A DNA stretch of 63,478 nt from an uncultured Oscillospiraceae bacterium. GTDB taxonomy: Bacteria > Bacillota > Clostridia > Oscillospirales > Oscillospiraceae. Every line of letters starts with the position of its first letter. The stretch's first letter is position 1. The notes under the pieces are model-generated. The model saw only the letters and a program-made list of their open reading frames with translations. It searched no databases and was not told the DNA's origin. Both the position numbers and the translations under genes were made by a program. Shown piece by piece: positions 41,376 to 49,621 of this stretch. The stretch is taken from positions 17,563-81,040 of the forward strand of contig CAJTUD010000006.1 in the NCBI GenBank assembly GCA_910579725.1. Direction: 5' to 3'.

Positions 41376-41563
41376 TTATACCCGTCCGCTTCCGTTTTGT
41401 CAACGGGAGCGGATTATGTTTCCAATCGGAAAAGAGAGCCGGAGCAGAGCGGGACTGCGCGGAGAATCCGGCTGGACGGAATCGCCGGGAGGCGCAGCCC
41501 CCTGATGCTGGCGGAGGGAAACCGTCCTTCCCGCCTTCGCAAGAGACCCCCTGTTTCCCGCGC

Positions 41564-41592
41564 TTGCGTTTTGGGGCGCTTTCCTGTATAAT
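41564..41592 (+). promoter_or_regulatory. miaB promoter
   Basis: TTGCGT (41564-41569), 17 bases, TATAAT (41587-41592). The leader has a hairpin CGACACACTT/AAGTGCGTCG (41598-41628, one mismatch). The remaining bases between 41404 and 41563 show no gene. Confidence 0.75.
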
Positions 41593-41664
41593 ATAATCGA
41601 CACACTTGAAAATCGGTAAAGTGCGTCGACGATAGCTTTCATTACGACAGTAAGGAGAATTTCC

Positions 41665-43077
41665 TTGGATAGAACACAAGTGGTCCTCTCTGCCGGAGCC
41701 ATCCGGCGGCAGGAGGAGTTTACCCGGCGGATTGCCGCCCTTCACCGCCAGCGGGCCCACCCGCCTCTGGCCATGGTGGACACCTACGGCTGCCAGCAGA
41801 ATGTGGCCGACAGCCAGCGGATCATGGGGATGCTGCGGGACATGGGCTGCGGCTTTACTCAGGAGCCCGGGCAGGCGGATGTAATTGTCATCAATACCTG
41901 CGCCATCCGGGAGAACGCGGAGAAAAAGGTGTTCGGCGTGGTGGGACAGCTGGTTCATGTGAAGGAGAAAAATCCGGAGGCCGTTATCTGCCTGTGCGGC
42001 TGTATGGCCCAGCAGGAAATCGTGGCGGAAAAAATCCGGCGGTCCTACCGCCACGTGGACCTGGTTTTCGGACCCCAGGCGCTGTGGAAGTTCCCGGAGC
42101 TGCTCTACGGCGTCTACACGGAAAAACGGCGGGTCTTCTCCACCGGCGATGAGTACGGGACCATCGCGGAAGGGCTGCCGGTGGTTCGGGAGAGCGGCGT
42201 AAAAGCCTGGGTTTCCATTATGTATGGGTGCAACAACTTCTGCTCTTACTGCATCGTGCCCTACGTCCGGGGGCGGGAGCGGAGCCGGGAGGCGGCGGAC
42301 ATTCTGGCGGAGGTCCGGCAGCTGGCGGAGGCGGGATACAGGGAGATCACCCTGCTGGGCCAGAACGTCAATTCCTACGGCAAGGATTTGGACAGGCCCA
42401 TGGACTTTGCGGACCTGCTGCGGGAAATCGACAAAATCCCCGGAGAGTACCTGATCCGGTTTATGACCAGTCACCCGAAAGACGCGGGAGAGAAGCTCTT
42501 TGAAACAATGGCGGCATGCTCCCACACGGCCCGGCAGCTCCACCTTCCCGTTCAATCCGGCAGCAGCCGGGTGCTGAAGGCCATGAACCGGGGGTATACC
42601 AGAGAGCAGTATCTGGAAAAGGTCCGTCTGGCGCGGCAGGCCATGCCGGATATTGTCCTGACCAGCGATATCATCATCGGGTTCCCCGGGGAGACGGAGG
42701 CGGAGGCTATGGAAACCGTCTCTCTCATCGAGGAGGTTCGTTACGACGCGCTGTTCACCTTTATTTACTCCCCCCGGCCCGGTACGCCGGCGGCAAAGCT
42801 GCCGGACCCCGCCTCCCGGGCGGAGAAGCAAAGGTGGTTTGACAAGCTGCTGGACAGTCAGAACCGGATTTCCGCACAGCTGCATCAGAGCTATGTGGGA
42901 AAGACCCTCCGGGTGCTGGCGGACGGGGAGAGCGGGGACGGGCTCTGGCCCTTGTCCGGCCGGACCCACGGGGGAAGGCTGGTCCACCTCAAGGGCGGCA
43001 GGGAGCTGGTGGGGCGGTATGCGGACGTGAAGATTACCGGCAGCAACACCTGGGCCCTGTTCGGGGAAGCGCTTTGA
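41665..43077 (+). CDS. miaB: tRNA-2-methylthio-N6-isopentenyladenosine synthase
   Basis: A 470-residue radical SAM methylthiotransferase acting on A37 of tRNAs. The N-terminal domain holds the three Cys of the auxiliary cluster (DTYGCQQN, INTCAIREN, CLCGCMAQ), the radical SAM site is MYGCNNFCSYCIVPYVRGRE (CxxxCxxC), and a TRAM domain ends the protein (about 400-465). It begins at a TTG with AAGGAG upstream, as in several genes here. It is followed after 51 bases by a thioesterase gene. Confidence 0.95.
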   Translation: MDRTQVVLSAGAIRRQEEFTRRIAALHRQRAHPPLAMVDTYGCQQNVADSQRIMGMLRDMGCGFTQEPGQADVIVINTCAIRENAEKKVFGVVGQLVHVKEKNPEAVICLCGCMAQQEIVAEKIRRSYRHVDLVFGPQALWKFPELLYGVYTEKRRVFSTGDEYGTIAEGLPVVRESGVKAWVSIMYGCNNFCSYCIVPYVRGRERSREAADILAEVRQLAEAGYREITLLGQNVNSYGKDLDRPMDFADLLREIDKIPGEYLIRFMTSHPKDAGEKLFETMAACSHTARQLHLPVQSGSSRVLKAMNRGYTREQYLEKVRLARQAMPDIVLTSDIIIGFPGETEAEAMETVSLIEEVRYDALFTFIYSPRPGTPAAKLPDPASRAEKQRWFDKLLDSQNRISAQLHQSYVGKTLRVLADGESGDGLWPLSGRTHGGRLVHLKGGRELVGRYADVKITGSNTWALFGEAL

Positions 43078-43128
43078 CACCGCCCTGTACAATGGTGACG
43101 GGACTACAGAAAACAGGAGTGATTTTTT

Positions 43129-43866
43129 ACGGCACACTATATCTATGAAACCGCCGCGGCCTACTCCGACGTGGGCCCCGACCAGCGGCTGTCCTTTTCG
43201 GGCCTGCTGCGGATTTTGCAGGAGGCGGCCTCCGTGGCCTCTGACGATGTGGGCTACGGCCTGAAGGACATTGCCCGGACCGGCGTTCACTGGATTCTCA
43301 CCGGCTGGCGGGTGGAATTGATGGAGCGGCCCGGCTGGCGGACAGCGCTGAAGGTGGAGACATGGCCCCGCACGATGGACGGCTTCCGGTCGGACCGGGA
43401 CTTTCTGGTCTGGGACGGGGAAACGCTGGCGGCCCGGGGAACCAGCCGCTGGGTGCTGATGGATGCCGGCACCGGCCGCCTTACCCGTATTACGGAGGCG
43501 GTCCGGGCTTCGTATCTGCCGCAGGCGGACAGCCTCTCTGTTTTTGACGGCGCGGCGCCCGCCGGCCATGGAACCACGCCCGGCGGCGTTCCCGCCGCCT
43601 TCGAGACCGTGGTGGGCCGCAGGGATATTGACACCAACCACCATGTCAACAACCTGCACTATCTGGACTACGCGCTGGAAGCCCTTCCGGAGGAGGTTTA
43701 CCGGCATCTCCCCGGGACCGCGGAGATTGCCTTCCGGCGTCAGATTCTGCTGGGCACTGCCATCCGGGGCCTGTATACCCTGACGGAAGAGGGGAAGCAT
43801 CAGGTGGAAATTCAAAGCGAAAATGAGGGAAAGGTGATCCATCACGCGTTCATTTGGTTCTATTGA
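43129..43866 (+). CDS. Acyl-ACP thioesterase, apparent ACG start
   Basis: A double hot-dog fold thioesterase that releases fatty acids from acyl carrier protein. The first half has RILQEAASVASDDVGYGLKD and WILTGWRVELMERPGWR; the second half has DTNHHVNNLHYLDYALEALP with the catalytic Asn/His pattern. Homology-like sequence starts upstream of the first usual start codon (GTG 43171): HYIYETAAAYSDVGPDQR reads in frame, the stop is at 43120, and no ATG, GTG or TTG lies between. ACG at 43129 has AGGAG nine bases upstream and is the best candidate. Either a rare ACG start, a recent ATG-to-ACG change, or a real start at 43171 (231 residues). Confidence 0.75.
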   Translation, partial: TAHYIYETAAAYSDVGPDQRLSFSGLLRILQEAASVASDDVGYGLKDIARTGVHWILTGWRVELMERPGWRTALKVETWPRTMDGFRSDRDFLVWDGETLAARGTSRWVLMDAGTGRLTRITEAVRASYLPQADSLSVFDGAAPAGHGTTPGGVPAAFETVVGRRDIDTNHHVNNLHYLDYALEALPEEVYRHLPGTAEIAFRRQILLGTAIRGLYTLTEEGKHQVEIQSENEGKVIHHAFIWFY

Positions 43867-43897
43867 GCGCACAAGGGGGCATATCCTCCGCTGCTTC

Positions 43898-43925
43898 AGA
43901 ACCTGTAGTCATACCGCGGCTGTGA
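43898..43925. repeat. Dispersed repeat, end fragment
   Basis: AGAACCTGTAGTCATACCGC matches the left end of copy 2 (AGAACCTGTATTCACAACCG) with a few changes. It lies 31 bases behind the thioesterase stop. The other end is not found. Confidence 0.5.
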
Positions 43926-43977
43926 TACGGGTTTTTACGGAAACAGACCGCGGCAAGTAAGAAAGGGATTCAATTTT

Positions 43978-45288
43978 ATGTGGTTTGACCAATCAGTGAT
44001 TTATCAGATTTATCCCCTGGGCCTGTGCGGCGCGCCGGAATACAACGACGGGGAGCCTTCCCGCCGCATTCTCCGGATTCTGGACTGGGTGGAGCACATC
44101 AAAAGCACCGGAGCGGATACCGTCCTCTTCAACCCGCTGTTTGAAAGCGATAAGCATGGGTATGACACGCGGGACTATTTCCAGCTGGACTGCCGCCTGG
44201 GGACCAACGAGGACTTCCGCCGGGTCTGCCGCGCGCTTCACGACGCCGGAGTGCGGATTATGCTCGACGGCGTGTTCAACCACGTGGGCCGGGGATTCTG
44301 GGCCTTCCGGGATGTGCAGGAAAAGAAATGGGACAGTCCGTACAAGGACTGGTTCCGCGTGGACTTCGGCGGAAACACCGGCTACAACGACGGCTTCTGG
44401 TACGAGGCCTGGGAGGGCCACTACGAGCTGGTCAAGCTGAATCTGGACAATCCCCAGGTGGTCCGGCATCAGTTCGACGCCATTCGCTCCTGGGTGGACC
44501 AGTTTGACATCGACGGCCTGCGGCTGGATGTGGCCTATTGCCTGAGTCCGAATTATCTGCGGCAGCTGCGGGAATTTGCCGGTCAGCTCAAGCCGGATTT
44601 TGTGCTTATGGGCGAGACGCTCCATGGGGATTACAACCGCTGGATGAACGACAGCGCCTGCCACTCCGTGACCAATTACGAGTGCTACAAGGGGCTGTGG
44701 TCCAGCTTCAACTCCATGAATCTCTTTGAGATCGGCCACAGTCTGGCCCGTCAGTTCGGGCCGGAGAACTGGACGCTGTACAAGGGAAAGCATCTGCTGA
44801 GCTTTCTGGACAATCACGATGTGGAGAGGATCGCCAGCATTCTGACCAACAAGGAGCATCTGAGGCCCGCCTACGGGATTCTTTTCGGAATGCCCGGCGT
44901 TCCGGCGGTCTATTACGGCAGCGAGTGGGGCATGGAGGGACGGAAAAATCAGGGAGACGCCGCGCTGCGCCCTGCCCTGGAGAAGCCGGAAAGCAATGAC
45001 CTGACCGGGTTTATCGCCAGACTGGCCGCTGCCCGCAAGGGCAGCAGGGCGCTGTGCTTCGGCTCCTACCGGAATGTTGTGCTCACCAACGGACAAATGA
45101 TTTTTGAACGGGCCTGGGAGGGCGAGCGGGTGCTGGTGGCGGTCAACGCCGGCGGCGCGTCCTATACCGCCCACTTTGACGCAGGGTGCGGAACGGCGGT
45201 GGACCTGATCACCGGAGAGAAGCACGATTTTGGCGGCGGCAGCGAGCTGCCGCCCTACAGTGTGCAGTACTGGAAGATGGAGCGGTAA
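43978..45288 (+). CDS. GH13 alpha-glucan hydrolase (short form)
   Basis: A 436-residue cytoplasmic family 13 enzyme, shorter than the others because it lacks an N-terminal binding domain. Motifs: IYQIYPLGLCGAP, IMLDGVFNHVG, nucleophile in GLRLDVAY (D184), acid/base in LMGETLHG (E213), LLSFLDNHDVERI. The last 70 residues are a compact beta domain. It probably trims maltodextrin or cyclodextrin. It stands outside the main starch locus, and no TAATCGATTA site lies upstream, so control may differ. RBS AAGGGA before the ATG. Confidence 0.85.
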   Translation: MWFDQSVIYQIYPLGLCGAPEYNDGEPSRRILRILDWVEHIKSTGADTVLFNPLFESDKHGYDTRDYFQLDCRLGTNEDFRRVCRALHDAGVRIMLDGVFNHVGRGFWAFRDVQEKKWDSPYKDWFRVDFGGNTGYNDGFWYEAWEGHYELVKLNLDNPQVVRHQFDAIRSWVDQFDIDGLRLDVAYCLSPNYLRQLREFAGQLKPDFVLMGETLHGDYNRWMNDSACHSVTNYECYKGLWSSFNSMNLFEIGHSLARQFGPENWTLYKGKHLLSFLDNHDVERIASILTNKEHLRPAYGILFGMPGVPAVYYGSEWGMEGRKNQGDAALRPALEKPESNDLTGFIARLAAARKGSRALCFGSYRNVVLTNGQMIFERAWEGERVLVAVNAGGASYTAHFDAGCGTAVDLITGEKHDFGGGSELPPYSVQYWKMER

Positions 45289-45296
45289 GCCCCTCT

Positions 45297-45328
45297 CCCT
45301 TCCCCCGAGACCCGCAGGGGGGAAGGAA
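45297..45328 (+). terminator. Weak hairpin behind the GH13 gene
   Basis: CCTTCCCCC pairs with GGGGGGAAGG across a short loop. No T-run follows, so it may be a stabilising hairpin. Confidence 0.4.
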
Positions 45329-45453
45329 GCGGCAAGCGGCATGGAAGAACGGGGGACCGGCTGAAGAGCTGGTCCTCCGCCTTTTTGTGCGCCGTTTTTT
45401 TGACGAAACGCAGAATGACTTGGACAATCCGCAAAGAAAAGTTGTAAAGCTAT

Positions 45454-45462
45454 TGATATAAT
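45454..45462 (+). promoter_or_regulatory. Extended -10 promoter of the amino-sugar locus
   Basis: TGATATAAT is an extended -10 (TGn TATAAT), 60 bases before the first Gfo/Idh gene. No good -35 is seen, as allowed for extended -10 promoters. Confidence 0.55.
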
Positions 45463-45521
45463 GATAATGACTTTTACCATATCGATGCAGCCATGCAGTA
45501 TGCGGGAAGGAAGGATTGCCT

Positions 45522-46463
45522 GTGATCAGAGTAGGAGCAGTAAATATCGATACGTCGCATCCGATGGGATTTGCGGACGCGATGGCAGAGGACGGACGGA
45601 TGCGCTATGTAGGCGTTTATAACGACTCCTTCCGCTCAGACGCCGAGGTGGAGGGCTTCGTGGGGCGCTATCAGCTGGAGAAGCGCTGCGGCAGCCTGGA
45701 GGAATTGGCGGAGATGTGCGACATCGGCTTCATTCAGGGCTGTGATTGGGACGACCACCTGCGCTGCGCCATGCCGTTTATCCGGCGGGGCAAGCCGGTG
45801 TTTCTGGACAAGCCTATGGTCGGCAGCCTGAAAGACTGCCGGACCGTTCAGAATCTGACAGAGCAGGGCGCGGTCATTCTGGGCTCCTCCAGCGCCAGAT
45901 ACGCCTATGAAGTGCAGGAGTTCCTGGCTGTCCCGGAAACAGAGCGGGGCGAGATTGTCACGGTGTCCGGCACCGCCGGAGTGGACGAATTCAACTATGG
46001 CATACATATCGCCGAGGCGATCGGCGGGCTGATGGGACCCGGGGCGGAGTGGGTGCGGTACCTGGGCCGGGGACAGGCCGGGGATACGTACTGCGAGAGC
46101 TATTATATCCAGTTTGCCAACGGCAAGAGCGCCATGTACAACACTTTTACAGGAATCTGGCAGCCCTTCGCCATCACTGTCATGACCACCAAAACGACCT
46201 TCCAGTTCAGGATGGACCCCAACCGTCTCTACGCAGCCCTGATAGAGCAAATTGCAAACCGCATGGAGGGCCGGCCCAACTGCCTGGCCGCGTCGGAGGC
46301 GCTTGTGGAAAGCGTGAAGATCATGCTGGCCGGCGGGGCCTCCCGGGCAAGGGGCGGCGCGGCCGTCTGCCTGTCGGAGCTGACGGAGGAAGACCCGGGC
46401 TACGACGGCAAACTGTTTTGCCGGGGCTACGCGGCGGCCTCGGGCCCCATGTATGCGCTCTGA
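45522..46463 (+). CDS. Gfo/Idh/MocA family oxidoreductase 1 (atypical)
   Basis: A 313-residue protein of the NAD(P)-dependent sugar oxidoreductase superfamily. The usual GxGxxG is replaced by GAVNIDTSHPMGF, and the EKP motif reads FLDKPMVG. The catalytic region reads NYGIHIAEAIGG, with His kept and Glu where related enzymes have Asp. It is therefore the most divergent of the four Gfo/Idh proteins here and may act as a partner or a sugar dehydrogenase with altered chemistry. I start it at the GTG at 45522 with GGAAGGA six bases upstream. First gene of the amino-sugar locus; a repeat follows the stop. Confidence 0.75.
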   Translation: MIRVGAVNIDTSHPMGFADAMAEDGRMRYVGVYNDSFRSDAEVEGFVGRYQLEKRCGSLEELAEMCDIGFIQGCDWDDHLRCAMPFIRRGKPVFLDKPMVGSLKDCRTVQNLTEQGAVILGSSSARYAYEVQEFLAVPETERGEIVTVSGTAGVDEFNYGIHIAEAIGGLMGPGAEWVRYLGRGQAGDTYCESYYIQFANGKSAMYNTFTGIWQPFAITVMTTKTTFQFRMDPNRLYAALIEQIANRMEGRPNCLAASEALVESVKIMLAGGASRARGGAAVCLSELTEEDPGYDGKLFCRGYAAASGPMYAL

Positions 46464-46476
46464 AACTGATATGGCG

Positions 46477-46575
46477 GTATTCACAGGTGCGGGAATATTT
46501 GGCGTATGGCAGAATGCTTTACCGCGGCAGGGCGGCAGAAGACCCGCCCGGAGGGCGTGCGCCGCCTGTGAATAC
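46477..46575. repeat. Dispersed repeat, variant B, complete
   Basis: A 99-bp element with perfect 11-bp inverted ends GTATTCACAGG (46477-46487) and CCTGTGAATAC (46565-46575). The right part, read in reverse, gives GCACGCCCTCCGGGCGGGTC, matching the variants at 32497 and 63427. It lies between two Gfo/Idh genes, 13 bases behind a stop codon. Confidence 0.85.
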
Positions 46576-46639
46576 GGCTTCCAAGTGTGTATACCGCTTG
46601 ATGCGGCCGGAAATTGCTGAAACAGCAGGGGAGGAATCC

Positions 46640-47668
46640 ATGAATTTTGCAATCATTGGCTGCGGCGTCATTGCCGAGACCCATGCCAACGCGCTCAAGC
46701 GTCTGGCAGAAGAGGACTGTGTCCTGTACGCCTGCTGCGACATTGTGCCGGAAAAGGCAGACGCCTGCGCAGCGCGCCACAATGTGCCCAAAGTCTATTA
46801 CACGGACGAGGCGGTTCTGGCGGACCCGGATGTGGACGTGGTATGCGTGTGCGTGCCCAGCGGTTCCCATGGCGATGTGACCATCGCCGCGGCCAGGGCC
46901 GGAAAGCATATCGTGTGCGAAAAGCCCTTGGAGATCACACCGGAGCGGGCCATCCAGGCGGCCGGCGCCGCCCGCCGGTACGGCGTCAAGATGCAGAGCA
47001 TCCATCAGCGCAGGATGATGCCCGCCGCCATTGCCGCCCGAGAGGCCATCCGAAAAGGCCAGCTGGGCCGGGTCTGTCTCGCGGAGGCGCAGCTGAAGTA
47101 TTACCGGGATCAGGCTTACTATGACAGCGCCGGATGGAGAGGCACCTGGGAGCTGGACGGCGGCGGCGCGCTGATGAACCAGGGGGTGCATGGCGTCGAT
47201 CTCATCCTGTGGATACTGGGCGGTCAGGTGGATACGCTTTATGGACGGGCGGAAACCCTGGCCCGCAAAATTCCGGTGGAAGACACGGCGGCGGCTGTGC
47301 TGCGGATGAAGGACGGCGCGCTGTGCGTCATTGAAGGGGCGACCACGGCCTATCCCGGATTTTCCACCGCCTTTTCCATCTATGGGGAGCGGGGAACCAT
47401 TTCCTTTGACGACTCCGGAGTGAAGGAATGGAACTTCATTGACCCGGAGACCGCACCGCCCCGTCCCGAAGACGGAACCGCCATGGGCGGCGCCGGCAGC
47501 AATATCGACATCACCATCGACGGCCATGTGGCGCTGCTGCGGGATCTGGCCCAGGCGGTGCGGGAGGACCGGGAGCCCATACTGCCTCCCGAGGATGCGC
47601 TGGCGGCAATCAAAGTCATCTGCGGCATCTATGAATCCTCCCGTACAGGCCGGCCGGTCAGGATATAA
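46640..47668 (+). CDS. Gfo/Idh/MocA family oxidoreductase 2
   Basis: A 342-residue NAD(P)-dependent oxidoreductase. Rossmann motif IIGCGVIAETHANAL at the start, KHIVCEKPLEI with the catalytic Lys of the EKP motif, and MNQGVHGVDLILW with the His/Asp pair. It would oxidise or reduce a hydroxyl of a sugar, often C3. The ATG has GGGAGG seven bases upstream. It is a tandem relative of the next gene (shared KYYRDQAYYDSAGWR and QAVREDREP blocks). Its substrate is not readable; the locus suggests an amino sugar or its glycoside. Confidence 0.88.
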   Translation: MNFAIIGCGVIAETHANALKRLAEEDCVLYACCDIVPEKADACAARHNVPKVYYTDEAVLADPDVDVVCVCVPSGSHGDVTIAAARAGKHIVCEKPLEITPERAIQAAGAARRYGVKMQSIHQRRMMPAAIAAREAIRKGQLGRVCLAEAQLKYYRDQAYYDSAGWRGTWELDGGGALMNQGVHGVDLILWILGGQVDTLYGRAETLARKIPVEDTAAAVLRMKDGALCVIEGATTAYPGFSTAFSIYGERGTISFDDSGVKEWNFIDPETAPPRPEDGTAMGGAGSNIDITIDGHVALLRDLAQAVREDREPILPPEDALAAIKVICGIYESSRTGRPVRI

Positions 47669-47701
47669 CTGTTCTTGGGCGAAAAAGGAAGGAGAAAGGC
47701 C

Positions 47702-48718
47702 ATGCGTTTTGCAATTATCGGATGCGGCGTGATTGCCGTGACCCATGCCATGGCGTTGGCGGCTCTGCCGGAACAGGAGCTGTATGCCTGCTGTGACATC
47801 ATTCCGGAGAAAGCGGATGCTTTCGCGGCGGAATACCGGGTGGAAAAGACCTATTATGACTGGCGCCAGCTGCTCTCGGACGGGAAGGCGGAGGCGGTAT
47901 GCATCTGTACGCCCAGCGACCTCCACGGGGAGATGGCCGTCGCCGCCATGAGGGCGGGCAAGGCGGTTGTATGCGAGAAGCCCCTGGAGGTAACGGCGGA
48001 GAGAGCCCAGGCGGTGGTGGACGCCGCGGAAGAGACCGGCGCGAAGGTACAATGTATTTTTCAGCGCCGCCTGCTGCCGGCCGCCCGCACCGTCCGGGAA
48101 CTGATTGCCCAGGGGAAGCTGGGCAGAATATGTCTGGCAACGGCAGAGCTGAAGTACTACCGGGATCAGGCTTACTACGACAGCGCCGGATGGCGCAATG
48201 TCTGCGGCGGAGCCATGCTCAACCAGGGCGTTCACGGCATTGACCTGCTGCTGTGGATGCTGGGGGAGCCGGTGAAAACGATTTTCGGCTATGCCGGCAC
48301 GCTGGCCCGTCAGACAGGGGTGGAGGATACTGCGGCGGCCCTGCTGACCATGGACAGCGGCGCGCTGTGCGTCATCAAGAACACGACCCTGGCCTATCCG
48401 GAGTTTCCCACCGGCTTCTGCATCCACGGAGAGAAGGGGACGGTGGCCTTCGACGACTTGGGTGTGAACACCTGGGAATTCCTGGACAAGGCGGACGCGC
48501 CGGCCCATCCGAAGGCGGACCCGGCCTTTGCGCACAGCTCTCCCATCAGTCTGAAACCATACTACGGCAACATGCACGCCTACCTGCTGCAAGACCTTGC
48601 GGACGCGGTGAGGGAGGACCGGGAGCCCATGATTCCGCCTCGCGAGGCCATAACCGCGGTGCGGACGATCTGCGGAATTGCCCGCAGCGCCAGCCTGGGT
48701 GGGCCGGTCAACTACTGA
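47702..48718 (+). CDS. Gfo/Idh/MocA family oxidoreductase 3
   Basis: A 338-residue paralogue of the preceding protein with the same motifs: IIGCGVIAVTHAMAL, AVVCEKPLEV and LNQGVHGIDLLLW. It keeps both catalytic residues. The pair may form a heteromer, or one may oxidise and the other reduce, as in pathways where a keto intermediate is made and removed. The C-terminal third differs most (HPKADPAFAHSSPISLKPYY is unique to this copy). It is followed after 21 bases by a TIM-barrel isomerase-like gene. Confidence 0.88.
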   Translation: MRFAIIGCGVIAVTHAMALAALPEQELYACCDIIPEKADAFAAEYRVEKTYYDWRQLLSDGKAEAVCICTPSDLHGEMAVAAMRAGKAVVCEKPLEVTAERAQAVVDAAEETGAKVQCIFQRRLLPAARTVRELIAQGKLGRICLATAELKYYRDQAYYDSAGWRNVCGGAMLNQGVHGIDLLLWMLGEPVKTIFGYAGTLARQTGVEDTAAALLTMDSGALCVIKNTTLAYPEFPTGFCIHGEKGTVAFDDLGVNTWEFLDKADAPAHPKADPAFAHSSPISLKPYYGNMHAYLLQDLADAVREDREPMIPPREAITAVRTICGIARSASLGGPVNY

Positions 48719-48739
48719 CCGGCAGAAAAGGGAGAAATT

Positions 48740-49621
48740 ATGAAGCTGTCATTTATTACCGACGAAGCCACCCAGAGCTTTGAGGAGGCGGTGGCCTTTG
48801 CCGGGCGGCTGGGGTTTGCGGGACTGGAGCTTCGCAGCGTGGAGGAGCAGCCCATTGACCGGATTGCTGTGCATACGCTCCGGGAGTGGCGGAACCGGCT
48901 GGAGGCGGAGGGCCTGGCCGCCGCGTGCCTTTCCAGCACTTTTTTCAAATGCGGTTTCGGTGATTCGGACGGTCCGGAGATGGATAAGCTGTCCCGGCTT
49001 TGCGACGCGGCGGATATACTGGGCTGCGGCCTGATCCGGGGCTTTGCCTTTTTTCGCCCGGAGGAAGGGGCCTTGCCGGCAGATGTGCTGGCCTCCCGGT
49101 TTGAAAAGCCCGCCGTCCTGCTGAGGGCGCGGGGAAAGCGGCTGCTGCTTGAGGCGGACCCCAGTGTGAACACCGCCAATCACGCCTCTCTTGGCGCGCT
49201 GCTGGACAAGCTGGACCGGAAATGCTTCGGCGCCGTCTATGATCCCGGCAACAACCTCTTTGACCCGCAGAGGGAGCCTCCCTATCCCGACGGCTACGAC
49301 GCCATCCGCCCCTGCTTGGCGCATGTCCACGTCAAGGACGCCGTACTGGAACCGGACGGCGTACCCAGGTGCGTGGCGCCGGGGAGAGGGCTGGTGGATT
49401 GGCCGCGGGTCCTCCGCCGGCTGTCTGCGGACGGCTATGACGGGTGGCTCTCGATTGAACCCCACTACCGCAAGCAGGCGGTGCTGACGGAAGAACAGAT
49501 GCGGCTTCCCCTGGGCAGCCGCTTTACGGCAGGCGGCATGGAGGCTGCCCGGGAGAGTGGGCTGGCCCTGGCGTCTCTGCTGGCGGAGATGGAAAGCGAG
49601 ATGCGGGATGGTCATACGTAA
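48740..49621 (+). CDS. Sugar isomerase/epimerase-like TIM-barrel protein (AP_endonuc_2 fold)
   Basis: A 293-residue protein of the xylose isomerase-like TIM-barrel superfamily. Likely metal ligands are Glu in LLLEADPSVNTA, Asp in VYDPGNN, His in HVHVKDA and Glu in LSIEPHY. Members epimerise, isomerise or cleave keto-sugars, and they commonly sit beside Gfo/Idh enzymes, as YcjR does with YcjS in the Escherichia coli ycj cluster. That association makes a keto-sugar intermediate likely here. The gene overlaps nagA by 14 bases. Confidence 0.85.
   Translation: MKLSFITDEATQSFEEAVAFAGRLGFAGLELRSVEEQPIDRIAVHTLREWRNRLEAEGLAAACLSSTFFKCGFGDSDGPEMDKLSRLCDAADILGCGLIRGFAFFRPEEGALPADVLASRFEKPAVLLRARGKRLLLEADPSVNTANHASLGALLDKLDRKCFGAVYDPGNNLFDPQREPPYPDGYDAIRPCLAHVHVKDAVLEPDGVPRCVAPGRGLVDWPRVLRRLSADGYDGWLSIEPHYRKQAVLTEEQMRLPLGSRFTAGGMEAARESGLALASLLAEMESEMRDGHT

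Noticed and set aside
41266..43872. An 868-codon minus-strand open frame opposite miaB and the thioesterase.
   Set aside because: It spans two genes with intact motifs on the other strand and lacks any family signature.
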